Both the position numbers and the translations under genes were made by a program. The notes beneath the pieces are model-generated. The model was not told where the DNA came from. It saw only the letters and a program-made list of their open reading frames with translations, and searched no databases. From Macrothele yani (lineage: Eukaryota; Arthropoda; Arachnida; Araneae; Macrothelidae), in assembly GCA_039090855.1 (NCBI GenBank), contig CM077023.1, positions 82,125,127-82,189,126 of the forward strand: a stretch of DNA of 64,000 bases, in the 5' to 3' direction. This document shows, piece after piece, positions 1 through 10,675 of this stretch (position 1 is the stretch's first letter; every line of letters begins with the position of its first letter).

Positions 1-72
1 CCAGGATCCAACTCGGACGAGAGGTCAGTAGCCAGCACGTACACCACTGCGCCAATGGGGCGGCAATTTTTG
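1..72 (-). repeat. SINE-2 tRNA-like head, cut by the window edge
   Basis: Read on the minus strand this is the 5' head of the commonest SINE family of the window. It begins GCCGCCCCATTGGCGCAGTGG, an A-box-like stretch, and runs toward a decayed B box (GAGTTGGATCC). The 3' body lies outside the window. Only the head is visible, so its age and completeness cannot be judged. Confidence 0.6.
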
Positions 73-301
73 AATTTCTAGTGGATGATTGGGAGGGCGA
101 GTATGACACAACCACGTGTTTTAAAATAGTAATTTTAAACAAAAACTGTGTTCTCTCGTTGAGTTTAAATTTGCGTCTGCGGTTTGTTTTGCGGGGAAGA
201 AAAAAAACTAAATTTCTCTGATTTGACCTGATATTTCTTAACGTATGCACAAAGTGTTTCGTGATGTATAGAATTCTGTAGCCTTGAAAACAGATACTAA
301 G

Positions 302-438
302 ATAAAGGCACCTTGACTGGCTTTCCAGTCAAGGTGCCTTGACTGGAAAGCCACCATTCCTTTACCATGATAAAGGCACCTTGACTGGAAAGCCAGTCAA
401 GGTGGCTTTCCAGTCAAGGTGCCTTTATCATGGTAAAG
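302..438. repeat. nested palindrome made of CCTTGACTGG modules
   Basis: Positions 360-394 and 404-438 are exact 35-bp reverse complements around a 9-base loop. To the left, 307-320 and 325-338 form another exact 14-bp inverted repeat around four bases. The stretch ATAAAGGCACCTTGACTGG at 302-320 recurs as a direct repeat inside the left arm of the larger palindrome. No coding potential or known element end is seen. Confidence 0.9.
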
Positions 439-1223
439 CAATGAATTGTTAGAAACTAGTGGTATATCAGAACAGTGCGCTGCTGATGATTTCAAAATTA
501 AATATAGAATTCTCTCAAGACTTTTAGTATTTAATATTGTACTGGAGGATGTGCTATTGTGTGCCCGATGCTGTTAGTATATGAGTTCTTTAATTTTGGG
601 TGAAATGATCGAAATGAATGTCGAATGCTGTTGCTGGAATGATAAGTCCAGAATGCAAATCTTAGTCATATGGTCATAAATTTCTTTATCTATAAAAACC
701 TTACAAATCAGAGACACAGACGTTAACTAAAAAAGCATCCAGAGGATGCAAACTACTGAAAGAAGCATAGATAGGTGCATCGTTTGGTATAGTGAAACCT
801 CCAAAAAACGGCAAGTTCTACTTGGTGCATAACCGCTGCCGTAGGATTAACATTAAGGATAACCTTCGAACAACGAAACCTCTTAACAGCGGTCAACAGA
901 CACCTTTGTCAGTTGCGAAGATCTAACGGACACTTTGTCCCTTAGGATTTCAAGCAATTCCATCTGTACTTCGGCGAGAGGGGTAAGATATGGACAAAGG
1001 ATATTGCGAAAGTCTCGGGCTGGATCGATTGGATTACAGCTGGTACATAACTGAAAAGAAAAGAGTTCAATTTCAGTTCTACGTGACGCGAGCTCTAGCT
1101 TACCCTATATGTTTCAGTCGCCTGGAATGATTTCCGTTGGCGACGATGTCTTTTGGTTTAGCCCCTATGGATTCTGTTCCGGCTGCGGCGGTCAGCCAGC
1201 TAACTATTGAATTTCATTTCACT
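439..1223. other. no recognisable feature
   Basis: AT-rich unique-looking sequence. No open frame above 60 codons and no tRNA-like box or inverted repeat was recognised. Confidence 0.5.
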
Positions 1224-1322
1224 GTCTAACAGTTTTTTCCTGTACCGTACCCTAACCTTAATGCCCTAGCTTGCTGGTCCTGAGGGCTGTTTAAGAACAC
1301 ATGTTGTCAGACACTGCTTCCT
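1224..1322 (+). repeat. SINE-1 3' tail fragment
   Basis: The segment with GGGCTGTTTAAGAACAC, a GTCAGACACTGC stretch and CCTAAAATCC matches the 3' part of the complete SINE at 19596-19908, which has GGGTTGTTTAAGACC, GTCAGACACTCC and CCTAAAATCC in the same order. The tRNA-like head is absent, so this is a truncated copy. Confidence 0.65.
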
Positions 1323-1571
1323 AAAATCCTTTACACAACGTTTTATTTAATTATTATATTAAATTTTATTCAGCATTTAGATAACCGTTTTCTTTATTTT
1401 CTTTTTCTTTCTTGTTGTGCATAAGGTTCACACGCATTTATTCTGCTTTTGTACAAATGCAACAGACTAGTAACGTTTTCTTAGGCCTAATATCCGAACA
1501 ACGGTCACTTTTTCCCGACCTGAGAAATAATCGTTATTCGAAGGTTTCACTGAATAGCCAGGAAAGATAGG

Positions 1572-1850
1572 AAGAGGAAATTTATGGTCAGAAAAATGAC
1601 AAGAGTTGATGACATCATAATCAAAATAAAATCTTTGAAATGGCAATGGGCTGGACATATTTCGAGAAGAACTGATCACTGTTGGACAACGGAAATACTA
1701 GACTGGATTCCAAGGGACACGAAAAGACCAGAAGAAGACCATGCGAGAAATGGGCGGATGAAATTCAATAGCATGTCGCATTGACATGGAAGAGACTGAC
1801 TAGGAGAAACTTAGGGTGACTTTCATCTAGCAGTGGATTGATAATTGATG
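1572..1850 (+). pseudogene. RTE-type LINE, C-terminal tail of reverse transcriptase
   Basis: The frame at 1584-1784 encodes a tail containing RVDDIIIKIKSLKWQWAGH and RRTDHCWTTEILDW. This is the post-RT segment typical of RTE-clade endonuclease/reverse-transcriptase polyproteins (WQWAGHIARR, a TEW-like tail and a W-RL-QDR end). The usual ending is out of frame after codon 66, so the copy is frameshifted. Everything upstream (endonuclease and RT core) is missing, as expected for 5'-truncated insertions. The 3' end GCAGTGGATTGATAAT near 1834 is shared with the copies at 6449-6960 and 62596-63310. A dead fragment. Confidence 0.75.
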
Positions 1851-2225
1851 GGGAAATAGCATACAGAAAACTGTGGGTTCTTCCTCTCCGCTGATCCAGA
1901 CAAAGTTTAAAGTGGGTAAATTTTCAAATTGCTCGCGAAAATCAGGGGTAGATCAAAAAGCTCGACTAGAAAGTTATCACAAAAGAATTTAATTTAGGTG
2001 ATTAAGGTTGCACAGTAGTAGCTGTTATAATATGATAGTCCATTTTTAGGAATGACTTCAGGAGGAAGAGGCTCTATAATGCTGAGGATTTCATTGGGAA
2101 TATTGCACTGTTTTGTTATCTTCTTTGTTGCGTTTTCGAATAAATATAACTTTATTTGCAGTTTGCAGAGAACCTGGTATGTTCTTAATGAATTCAATTT
2201 AACCGAAGAAATACGTAGATTTTGT
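1851..2225. other. no recognisable feature
   Basis: Unassigned AT-rich sequence. Two overlapping open frames on opposite strands (about 78 and 94 codons) run through the adjacent SINE boundary and look like chance frames. Confidence 0.4.
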
Positions 2226-2440
2226 TTTTCGGAGTTTAACGACAACCACGAGCAACTCTTAGGGTTATTAGCAGTCATCCGTCCCTAATTTGGGGGCCAC
2301 AGGTAAGGAGGAGGACGGGGGGGTGCAGCACCGTAAAACGGGCACATCTCCATGCCTTACGCCGGACTTTTACGAGTCCGGCGTAAGGCGTGGAGGCCCA
2401 TCTCGGACGACTAGCCAGAAAACGGTGCTTCTGACCACCC
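2226..2440 (-). repeat. divergent SINE-2 copy with an internal palindrome
   Basis: The plus-strand motifs TTTAACGACAACCACGAGCAA, GTCCCTAATTTGGGGGCCAC and a decayed tRNA head near 2430 follow the SINE-2 order, so the element is on the minus strand. Where other copies have the tRNA B box, this copy carries a 15-bp perfect inverted repeat (2354-2368 with 2375-2389, loop TTTACG). Confidence 0.65.
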
Positions 2441-2820
2441 CCCAGCGGAACAGCCCGGATCTTTTCTAATGTCGATGTTAATAATGCTGTCCTGCTATTT
2501 AATCCACATTTTGTTCCCTGGCATTACCAATCTCTTGTCACATTTTCTAATCTTCGGAAGAGCTATTTACTGCCCACCAATGGCATAATAAAGGACTAGA
2601 CTAACTACTGCACCTTCGTCACCAAATGACTTTTTGCTGCGAATTGTTATTTAAATATTATAACCAGCGTAATATTTTGGCATGAATTGCACGGCCGTAT
2701 CAGAATAATCTGATCACCCCGGAATCACAGTGTACTCGCCCAGGCGCCTCATCGAGTGCACGTGACAAGGTCGACCACATGGAGATATAAGCGGCCGTTC
2801 AGGACAGATGAGCGATAATG

Positions 2821-3267
2821 AGCCGCGGATGGCTTAGTGGTTAACAGTTCAGACTATCGATGCAAGGTCCCCAGGTTCGAACCTGGGCCGATCTTTCAGA
2901 GATGGTGTGATTTGCTAACAATCGCTGAATATCCGCCGTGCATCGGACGAGCACGTTAAGTGACGGCCCCCAGGCTGGACCCACTAGTTAAATGGGTATC
3001 CTTTCCTATGCCCCCCCCCCCTGAAATTCTCTCACCCATCTATGTGCAATATCGTACTTGTACGGTGGCGCCATCTACTGTACTCTAATCTCACTACAAA
3101 CTGTTCTGTCAAAGTCGCTAAACTTGCTCTTATTCTTTCCGTTTCTGTGTCCTGCCCAAAAGGCGATCTCGCTGTAGGTGGCTGGGACCTAAACTCTACT
3201 CACTGTGAACGGAAGTCCTACAAGAAAATGACAAATACTGAGATACTGTGATATGTATGGAATCAAA
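2821..3267 (+). repeat. SINE-1 insertion, about 447 bp, with 15-bp target duplication
   Basis: The insertion starts GCCGCGGATGGCTTAGTGGTT (A-box-like) with GGTTCGAACCTGGGC as B box near 2874-2888, and the family block CGCCGTGCATCGGACGAGCACGTTAAG split over 2935-2960. It is flanked by an exact direct repeat AGATGAGCGATAATG at 2806-2820 and 3268-3282. It lies in the non-coding 5' part of Tc1-A. The outer 3' half, from about 3010, does not match the shorter member at 19596-19908, so it could be a second fragment or a different tail. Confidence 0.75.
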
Positions 3268-3297
3268 AGATGAGCGATAATGCATAACCTGAGGACA

Positions 3298-4329
3298 ATG
3301 GGCAGAGGTAGTGATTTGACGGACGTTCAAAAGGGAATTATCATCGGCTACCGCGCCAAGGGTGGAAGCATCTCAGAAACAGCAGACTTCGTGGGCTGTT
3401 CGCGACGTGCTGTACTAATGGTGTACCAGGAATGGACCACTGGCACACCGAGTACCTCCCGACGTCATAACTGTGAAGCTCCAAAGGCCATCGATCCCAG
3501 AGGAGAACGTCGCCTCCGTCGACTGGTAAAGGGCAATCGACGAGCAACAGTGCAGCAATTGACCACGCAAATGAACGCTGGGTCACCCAGGTACGTGTCC
3601 CCGATAACAGTAGAGCGAACCCTGTTACACATGGGTCGCTCGAGTCGACGCTGCGTCTAGGTGCCCGTGTTAACCCAGGTCCATCGGCAACGACGCCTGC
3701 AGTTCTCATGGGACTACCGTCATTGGACAGTTGAAGAAGGTTGTCTTCTCCTACGAATCGAGGTTTCTACTCCACAGAAGTGACTGGCGGTGGCGGATAC
3801 GGCGTCAGACACACGAGAACCAACACCCAGACGCGCTTGTCGCTCAAGAACAGACCGGCGGTGGCAGTGTGCGTACCTGGGGGATGTTTTCCTGGTATGA
3901 CCTGGAACCGCTGGCACCACTGGATGGGTTCCTAAATGCTAATGACTACCTGTCCATCCTCACTCACCACATGCATCCCTTCATGTTGGACGCTTACCCT
4001 GGTGGTAATGGTGTCTACCAACAGGACAATGCACCGTGCTACGTCGCAGAGGGGTGCATGACTGGTTCCAGAAACTCAACAGCGATGTCTCCGTTGCCAC
4101 TTGACCGGTGAAATCGGCCGACCTCAATGCCATAGAGCACTTGTGGGACTATTTGGATCAACAGGCTCGACGTGCCGACCCACAACCACGTCATCTCCGG
4201 AACCTCCATGCTCTGCTGCAGTCCGAATGGGCACGTGTGCCTCGGTCAACGTTCCAGGGCCTCATTGCGCCCATGCTACGTCATCTCGCCGCTGTCATCC
4301 GGGCCAATGAGGGTTGTTCCCATTATTAG
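3298..4329 (+). pseudogene. Tc1-A transposase pseudogene
   Basis: A DD34E-type Tc1 transposase spread over several frames. The N-terminal helix-turn-helix pair is readable at 3298-3657 (GRGSDLTDVQKGIIIGYRAK, then ISETADFVGCSRRAV, then a second DNA-binding segment with RRATVQQLTTQMNAG). It ends at a stop, and a short deletion shifts the frame near 3735. The catalytic core continues at 3731-4111 with QQDNAPCY (second Asp present) and at 4108-4329 with NAIEHLWD (Glu present). At the first catalytic site the usual SDESRF reads SYESRF, so the Asp is lost. The end ANEGCSHY followed by a stop is a normal Tc1 C terminus. Non-functional. Confidence 0.85.
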
Positions 4330-4353
4330 GTAGGTGGTCATATTATTCTGATA

Positions 4354-4689
4354 CGACTGTGTACATGGCACTAAGGGATCAGTTTTTCTGTTGCGAGGCG
4401 AACTGCTGTAGAAACGTGTTCTGATAAGCTTCATGTGCCGTGGGACTAGGATCAAATCCGAATTAGTAAGCACGGATTTCGTCTTCCTTGTGTAGGTCTT
4501 GTTCTCTCTCTTTCCTGCAGTCATGACGTTTAAATTAGAGAACTCACAGATTTAGCAAAGTTCATCACAGTCGTTAAATTGCAAACAGCTAGGCCCAACT
4601 CAGCCTAGGGCACCGTGTAGGATCGAGAGAGACGGTCTGAATGAACGTTAGTATAACGAATATTTTTCGTACATTTTGTAGGCGATTTT
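4354..4689. other. no recognisable feature
   Basis: Unassigned sequence between Tc1-A and the repeat fragment that follows. The 82-codon minus-strand frame here overlaps the transposon end and looks like chance. Confidence 0.4.
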
Positions 4690-5000
4690 TCGTATCGACC
4701 CTTTCTGCCACCAGGGGGACATATTACGATTTCTGTTTGCAAATGGTTTACAAATACTCTGAATCCCTTTGAAGAACTCCTGTGCAGCTGATTTCATTCA
4801 CTACGAAGAAAAATGAGACTATTGTGAATTTTAATTAATGTACTGATTTTCGGCTGAGGTGGGAGACGAAAAACTGCGGGTTTTTTTTTTTTTTCCCTAC
4901 TTCTCTAACATCCTCTCAGTTTTGTTTTATCGCCCGAAAGAATTTAAAAGACGTGTTGTTCACTACACCCGAGAATTCAGTGTCATCTTTCTTGTTCACA
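4690..5000 (+). repeat. isolated terminal unit of the ~150-bp CTCF-motif repeat
   Basis: CCACCAGGGGGACATA at about 4708 matches the unit core of the arrays at 34.6 and 60.2 kb. Downstream, AAAAGACGTG...CACCCGAGAATTCAGTGTCATCTT (4947-4988) matches the sequence that borders the right end of the 60.2-kb array (62096-62135). So the array and its flank travel together, and this is a third, one-unit copy. Confidence 0.6.
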
Positions 5001-6090
5001 TATGTTTTAATGCTGCATTGTAGGGAAATTCCTGTAGCGTACACTGCAAAGTTCGAATTCTTCGGTGTCCGCTAGTCGAAGACTACTAAAAATCGAATTG
5101 GACCCTCAAAATCGAAATGACGGTTGTCTGATGGACCAGTCACTTTTTTCAGGTAACGTCATTTATTCAGAAATAAGCTACAGCATTTCGTTTTTCCGTA
5201 AAGTGAAGTTGCAAATATATTTCGCTCACAGTAGATAGCGAATAACTTATTGGCTATTACTATCCTCTTTGAAAGCGATTAGATGAAAATTGAAAGTGAT
5301 CGTACAGAAGCTGAGTGGATTTCCTTAAAAATGTTACCGTATTCATTCAATGCCCAGTAAGTTATCATCGGAAGTGATAAATTCACCGTGTCATATTGGG
5401 GTTGGAAATATTTAGGCTGTGCTTGATGTTTTACGTTCTATTTCTAGCACACCAGCTAATTGCGAACGGGGTTCAGAAATATCGGAGGAATCAAGACAGA
5501 CTGGGGAAACAAAACTGAACACTTGAAGTGGTTCAGACTAACTGAGGCTATTACTAAATGCCTCAGATATGTTGCACAATGTAATCCCCTTCCGGCCGTG
5601 GCACTATCGATTCAATTAGGTGAAAGGACAGGAAAAAAGCTCCTACCAAACCTTACACCCGTCAAAATGCTAACTAGAGTTCAATGTAATTTAAATGTTC
5701 ATTAGTTGGCATATAAATTATAATTAATGTAAAATATTTTGTAATATTTGTACTATGTATATCGATTAATTTCAGATTAAAGGTTATGCTGCACCGTTCG
5801 TTGCCTTGAAGAAAGGCAATAAAACTAATACAGTGTACGTATTTAATGCATTAATATTTGCGTCATTTGCAGATCACTGAATTGTTTTTTTAAGAATTTT
5901 GCCATTGTACTGTATTCGGAGATATCTTGCTGAATCGTCAAATTATATGGTCCATTGATTCTTCTTTCTTGTTGCTTAGCTTGCAGTTACTGTTTTTCGT
6001 TATAAACATTATTGTTGATAACACAGTGCAATAGATGGCTAAGATTACTAATCAGCTTGGTGACATTCAGTATTTCGTGAAAATTTTCAC
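5001..6090. other. unassigned, possible lone hAT end
   Basis: An 81-codon frame at 5460-5705 has no recognisable domain. At 6097 the sequence CAGGGCCGGCTTTAGCG resembles a hAT-type terminal inverted repeat, but no partner end was found. Confidence 0.35.
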
Positions 6091-6448
6091 TTGGAGCAGG
6101 GCCGGCTTTAGCGTTCGTGGTGCCCAGTGCGACAATATTTGTTGATGCCCTCCCCCAATTTTTTCCTCTTGCCTGCGTAATTGTTTGATTTTTTCTGCCA
6201 CTATGAAAGATGTACAAGGTAAATTAATAGTTGCATGCGTTGATCCCAAATTCTACGCCCAAAACAACGCTCGTTTTTGGCGTTTAATTGGGACAATACC
6301 AGTTGTTTCAGTAACAGTGAGACCTTTCTCTATTGTGATGATTTGGATTGTTCCAGTAACAGTGAGAGCTTTCATCGTCTTCAATCATCATCGCTCATCG
6401 TCTCGAATTACAACATCCGCAGGTTTCTTTTTTATATATATACATACT

Positions 6449-6960
6449 ATATCATCATCATCATCATCATCAACAACAACAACCATTATCAATCCACTGC
6501 TGATGATTTGAAGGTCTCTCCAAGTTTCTTCCACAACTTTCTGTCTTGAACCAGTCTCTTCCATGTCACTCCAACATGGTCTTCTTTTGGGACTTTTCCT
6601 GTCCTTGGAAATCGATCTAGTATTTCAGTTGTCCAATGGTGATCAGTTCTTCTAGCAATATGTCCAGCACATTGGTAATTCAGGGATTTAACCTTGATCG
6701 TGATATCGTCAACTCTCCTCATTTTCCTGATTCATGAATTCATCTTCCAATATTTCCTGGTTATACCAACCATGCACCTCTCCGTACTTTATGCAGTAGT
6801 TTGCAGACTCTGAACATCTTTTTTAGTTGAGGTCCACGTCTCTGAACCATATAATAAGTAAGAACTGGAAGGATGCACTGATAAAACACTTTTAAGTCGT
6901 AACGGTAAATTGATCTTTAGAATTGCACTAAAATTACTTCTTCGATGTCGCCATTGTTTG
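6449..6960 (-). pseudogene. RTE-type LINE fragment with microsatellite 3' tail
   Basis: The minus strand encodes, in two frames, an RT-tail segment (LLYGSETWTSTKKDVQSLQ near 6805-6860) and a C-terminal segment at 6489-6722 with RRVDDITIKVKSL, QCAGHIARRTDHHWTTEI and WKRLVQDRKLW. These are landmarks of RTE-clade LINEs. The 3' end GCAGTGGATTGATAATGG runs directly into TTG and ATG triplets (plus-strand 6451-6486), as RTE elements end in short tandem repeats and not in poly(A). The 5' end is truncated and the frame is shifted. Confidence 0.8.
6451..6486. repeat. trinucleotide tail (ATC/ACA)n
   Basis: Simple triplet repeats abutting the 3' end of the minus-strand RTE fragment. It is probably the element's own tail. 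Confidence 0.85.
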
Positions 6961-8799
6961 ATATCTGTATATATATACTGTATATATTCATGGTTGATCA
7001 CATAGTTGTGTAGTTCTCCCTAAGAGCGGGAATTTCACAACTATGAGTCAGGTGAATGATCAATAGGCTCTTGCATAACACTACAAAGACTTCTTTTTTC
7101 GTGCTGGATCTCTCGAATTAGCATATGTAGATTACGGCACACCCTAGATCTTGCAAATAAGTTGACTTCTGCTTTTCAGCTGAAAACATTCGCATGTTCG
7201 TACGTGCAGTAGACCTTCCACAAAAACTCAACCCACGCCCATGAAGAAATGATTGGCAGGACGTCATACTTCAGATTTTGCTGCTCGAGACATCAAGCAA
7301 CGCTGTTAATTGAGACGAAGGGAAATATAAGGTACAAAACCGCGAACACCCACGTAAAAAACAAAACAAAAATAATAATAATAATAAAAAGGAAAGAAAG
7401 AATGAAAAGTACAAAAAAAAAATGAAGGATTAGTGTTCAGAAGCAATAAAGCACACCCTAAGGTCGCGAGTTCAAAGCATATTTTCTGGGTTTTTATTTT
7501 TTTTTATTTTTTAATCACAAGGCCAGAGGAATCTTGGAAATGTGTTCCTACTGTGGCCATTTTCTTTTCTTCTTTTTATTCTTTTTCTTTTCCTTTTTTT
7601 TTTTTTTTTTGCTAAGGAGGAAGTGTTTTCATTCTATCATTCTATAATGGAATTAATTGAACTTTCTTTCATAATCATATGAAAAATAAATGCTTCGTTT
7701 GACAGTTTTGAGTTTCAGCAGCTCGTGCTGATTGCTATATGTTAGTCAATGTCAGGGCACAGCAGGTAAAAAAGCAAGGAATCTTACTTTTTGGTGTCTT
7801 TTCTTTTGTAGATGCTTATTCTCATATGTTTTTTCACTATTTATCTTGCTAGGGAGTTCATTTGACTTTTCTTTTTTTACATGCTGACCTTCCATGAGGT
7901 GCTGCTCTCAAACTCTTCGTCCACATTTCCTAATTGGTGTTAAAGGGGAGGTTTAGTAAGCGATGGTATGCATGAGAAGTTTTAAAGCTCGGTTTATACC
8001 GCAGAATATTCAGTATAAATTACGAAGCCTTTGAATTTTGCTGTTAATTCTATGATTTACTACGCATTAAACGACCTGATGAATATAAGTCTGCTAAGCT
8101 TCCTGCAGCTTTGTAAAAAACAGAAAAAAAAGTTCATTTTTATTTATTTATTTGAGAAAATCTTGCACAAGATCGGTGTTTTTGCTTTCCCTCTATTTTG
8201 AGATATTTTTTTTTTTTAATATCTGAAAGACGAGAAAAATATTTTCTGATAAAAATATATTTAACGAAAATATTTGCTTTACTAATAAGTTTTTAGGTAA
8301 CCGCTGGATACACATCGCTGAAAATGCATTCAATACTTACTAGATAATTTTACGCTGGGTCTCGCCCATTTCGCTGAAAGATCACTTCACCGGAGTACAT
8401 CTGACCTAAAGGTTCTTTTCATCAAAGCGTCGTTTTACCAAAAGATTCATTTTCATCTAAGAAGCTTTTAATCGAAGAAATTCCGCCAAAGGACGAATAT
8501 TTTATAGAAATGAAAATTTCACCTAAAGGACATTTTACCGAATAGTTTATTTCAATTAGCCAGCGTTGCTCATCTGATCCAAGCGTTATTTATTGGATAT
8601 ACCATGATACGCCCAAATTTCCCATACCCGATTATTAATGAACTTAAAAATCTTCGGAACGAAATTCATTTCTGAACAGGAATTTGTCAATTAGGTCCCT
8701 GCAGTTTCACGTTGAGTAACAGAGTTTAGTGAAACGTTATGTCTGAAACAGTTCAGAAATATAATGTATTATTCGATAATGTCAAGCATTAATGAAATG
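6961..8799. other. unassigned AT-rich sequence
   Basis: Holds an (AAT)n run near 7368-7390 and poly(T) near 7590-7610. A B-box-like GGTCGCGAGTTCAAA at 7461 could be a decayed tRNA-derived repeat, but no A box was found. Nothing else was recognised. Confidence 0.4.
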
Positions 8800-9999
8800 C
8801 ACTGCTGGCCACCCAAAATGAAACACCAAAAAGGAAGCATCCGATTGGCCTGAAATTCGCAGCATACGTCGCCCGCGAGAGGACATGCAAACGATTAGCA
8901 TTGCAGGGCATATGCAAATCATGTGCGCCCGGCACGCCACCGAGAAGCACTATAAGAAGGGTGCAAAGAAGGCGGGATGTAAGTAGTGGAAGTGTGTTAC
9001 GCTGCCGGTCATGTGCGTGGGAAGCTTCCTGATGCCTCGTCGCAGAATACGGCAGTCATTGTAGCACGTTTCGGAGTTCCACAGAGGACGAATAGTGGCT
9101 TATCGCGACAGCGGTTTATCGTACCGAGACATCGGCTCCCGTGTGGGACGATATCCAGCCACAGTGAGGCGAGTATGGATTCGGTGGGTGCAGGATGGAC
9201 GGACGGACCGACGTGAGCGATTGCCGCAGCCACGGCACACCACCAAACGAGAGGACCGGCATGTTGTGCCGCGGGCATTGACGGCTCGCACCGCCACATC
9301 GCGAACGTTAGCGCAGGAATTAGGGTGTGCTGCGCAACAACCTGTGTAAGCACTTACCGTTCGACGTCGTCTGCAGGAGCGGGGACTTGTCGCACGGCGC
9401 CCATTGCTCCGATTACCATCGACGTTACACCACCGGCGAGTGCGGTGGCAGTGGGCCGTTGAACGCCGCACCTGGACTACGGAATGGCACGACATTGTCT
9501 TCTCCGACGAATCCCGCTTCTGCCTGCATCACCACGACGGTCGGATCCGCGTGTGGCGGCACCGCGGCGAGAGACTGTATGACGCCTGCATTATGCAACG
9601 CCACACCGGCCCGTCGCCTGGCGTTATGGTTTAGGGCGCAATTGGATATGACACCCGCACCCCTCTGGTACGCATCGCCGGTACACTCAACAGCCACCGC
9701 TACATCTCCGGCGTTTTGAAGCCTATAGTTTCAAGGCCACGTTTCAACAGGGCAATGCGCGCCCGCACGTGGCATGCATCGTGCAACAATTCTTCACGGC
9801 CCACCAGGTGTCACTGCTGCCGTGGCGGCTATTGCCAACCATGGTGGCCACACGAACTATTGATGTTTGCGTGTTCCGCAAGTCGCACGGGCCTGTAAGC
9901 TCAATCCTTTCATCTTTGTATCTGTTGTTATGTGTCCAGTAAATCTGGCTTTGCTATCTCGTGTCCTTCTTGGTGTTGCATTTTGGGTGGCCAGCAGTG
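8800..9999 (+). mobile_element. Tc1-like DNA transposon (Tc1-B), internally deleted
   Basis: The terminal inverted repeats are nearly perfect over 30 bp: CACTGCTGGCCACCCAAAAT at 8800, and the reverse complement of the same sequence ending at 9999. TA follows the right end; the left flank reads TG, probably a mutated TA. The element is 1200 bp and more GC-rich (about 60% inside the gene) than its surroundings. Confidence 0.9.
9032..9863 (+). pseudogene. Tc1-B transposase pseudogene
   Basis: Begins MPRRRIRQSL, with the paired-type DNA-binding domain at 9095-9349 (YRDSGLSYRDIGSRVGR). There is a frameshift and stop near 9349, then the catalytic core at 9404-9634 with VFSDESRF (first Asp intact) and DGRIRVWRHRGERLYD. 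The second site reads QQGNARPH, so the Asp is replaced by Gly. Soon after ...HQVSLLP the frame jumps to VAAIANHGGHTNY and a stop, which is the normal C terminus. The segment with the catalytic Glu (usually PIEHLWD) is deleted. Confidence 0.85.
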
Positions 10000-10001
10000 T
10001 A

Positions 10002-10543
10002 TCATATCAAAATATTAATTTCTGGGAACATTTTTTTCTGAGTTCAGTAGAAACTTTTTTCACAAAGATTTAGATAATTTATTGTCCAGGTATAATCCAC
10101 TTTGCGAGGACTTCTCTGTTACATAATGGAGATAAACCATAAGTTACTCAATCAATCATTGCCGCTTTTAATCAAATGGGCACTGTGGATGCAGCATGAT
10201 AGAGTTCTTATGAGATATTAAATTTACAAGGGTCTGTGTGATTAATTTTCTTCGGAGTACAGTCATCCAAAACATTCGCAATAAATCTGGCGTCAGGAGC
10301 AAAACTAGTTTTATAGCTATTAAAGGTAAGTATAGAGTGTAGTTGAAAGAATGTCTGCAAAGGAAAAACTGTATTAAAAATAAACCAAAAAAAAAAATAA
10401 TAATAAAAAAACCGTTGTACAATAGTTATCACCATGTGGTTTTTCGCTAGTAATAAAGCAAAAATGGGAGTTTTCCATTAGTTCTAACAGATGGCGCTGC
10501 ATGTACAAGACGAACGTAAAAGCAGAAGCTGACAAACATTTCA
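10002..10543. other. no recognisable feature
   Basis: AT-rich, with an A-rich run near 10385-10410. Several overlapping minus-strand frames are low complexity (F/L-rich) and look like chance. Confidence 0.4.
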
Positions 10544-10675
10544 TTAGAAATGGCATTCTCCGTGCAAATGATTCATTGAGAACAAAATCGGCAGTGCAAG
10601 TATACAGCGGAATTTCATTCGAAGGTATGCAGTGCGTGATCCACGATCACCAGGACGTGACATAGGAAACTGGTA

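Larger units (their letters stand above)
2700..4351 (+). mobile_element. Tc1-like DNA transposon (Tc1-A) with nested SINE
   Basis: The ends are imperfect inverted repeats: TCAGAATAATCTGATCACC on the left, and on the right the reverse complement of GGTGGTCATATTATTCTGA. TA dinucleotides flank both ends (2698-2699 and 4352-4353), the standard Tc1/mariner target duplication. Without the 447-bp SINE and one copy of its target duplication the element would be about 1.2 kb, normal for Tc1. The transposase is broken, so the copy cannot move by itself. Confidence 0.8.

Noticed and set aside
6097..6140. hAT element starting CAGGGCCGGCTTTAG
   Set aside because: Only one terminus is visible; no partner end or duplication within several kilobases.
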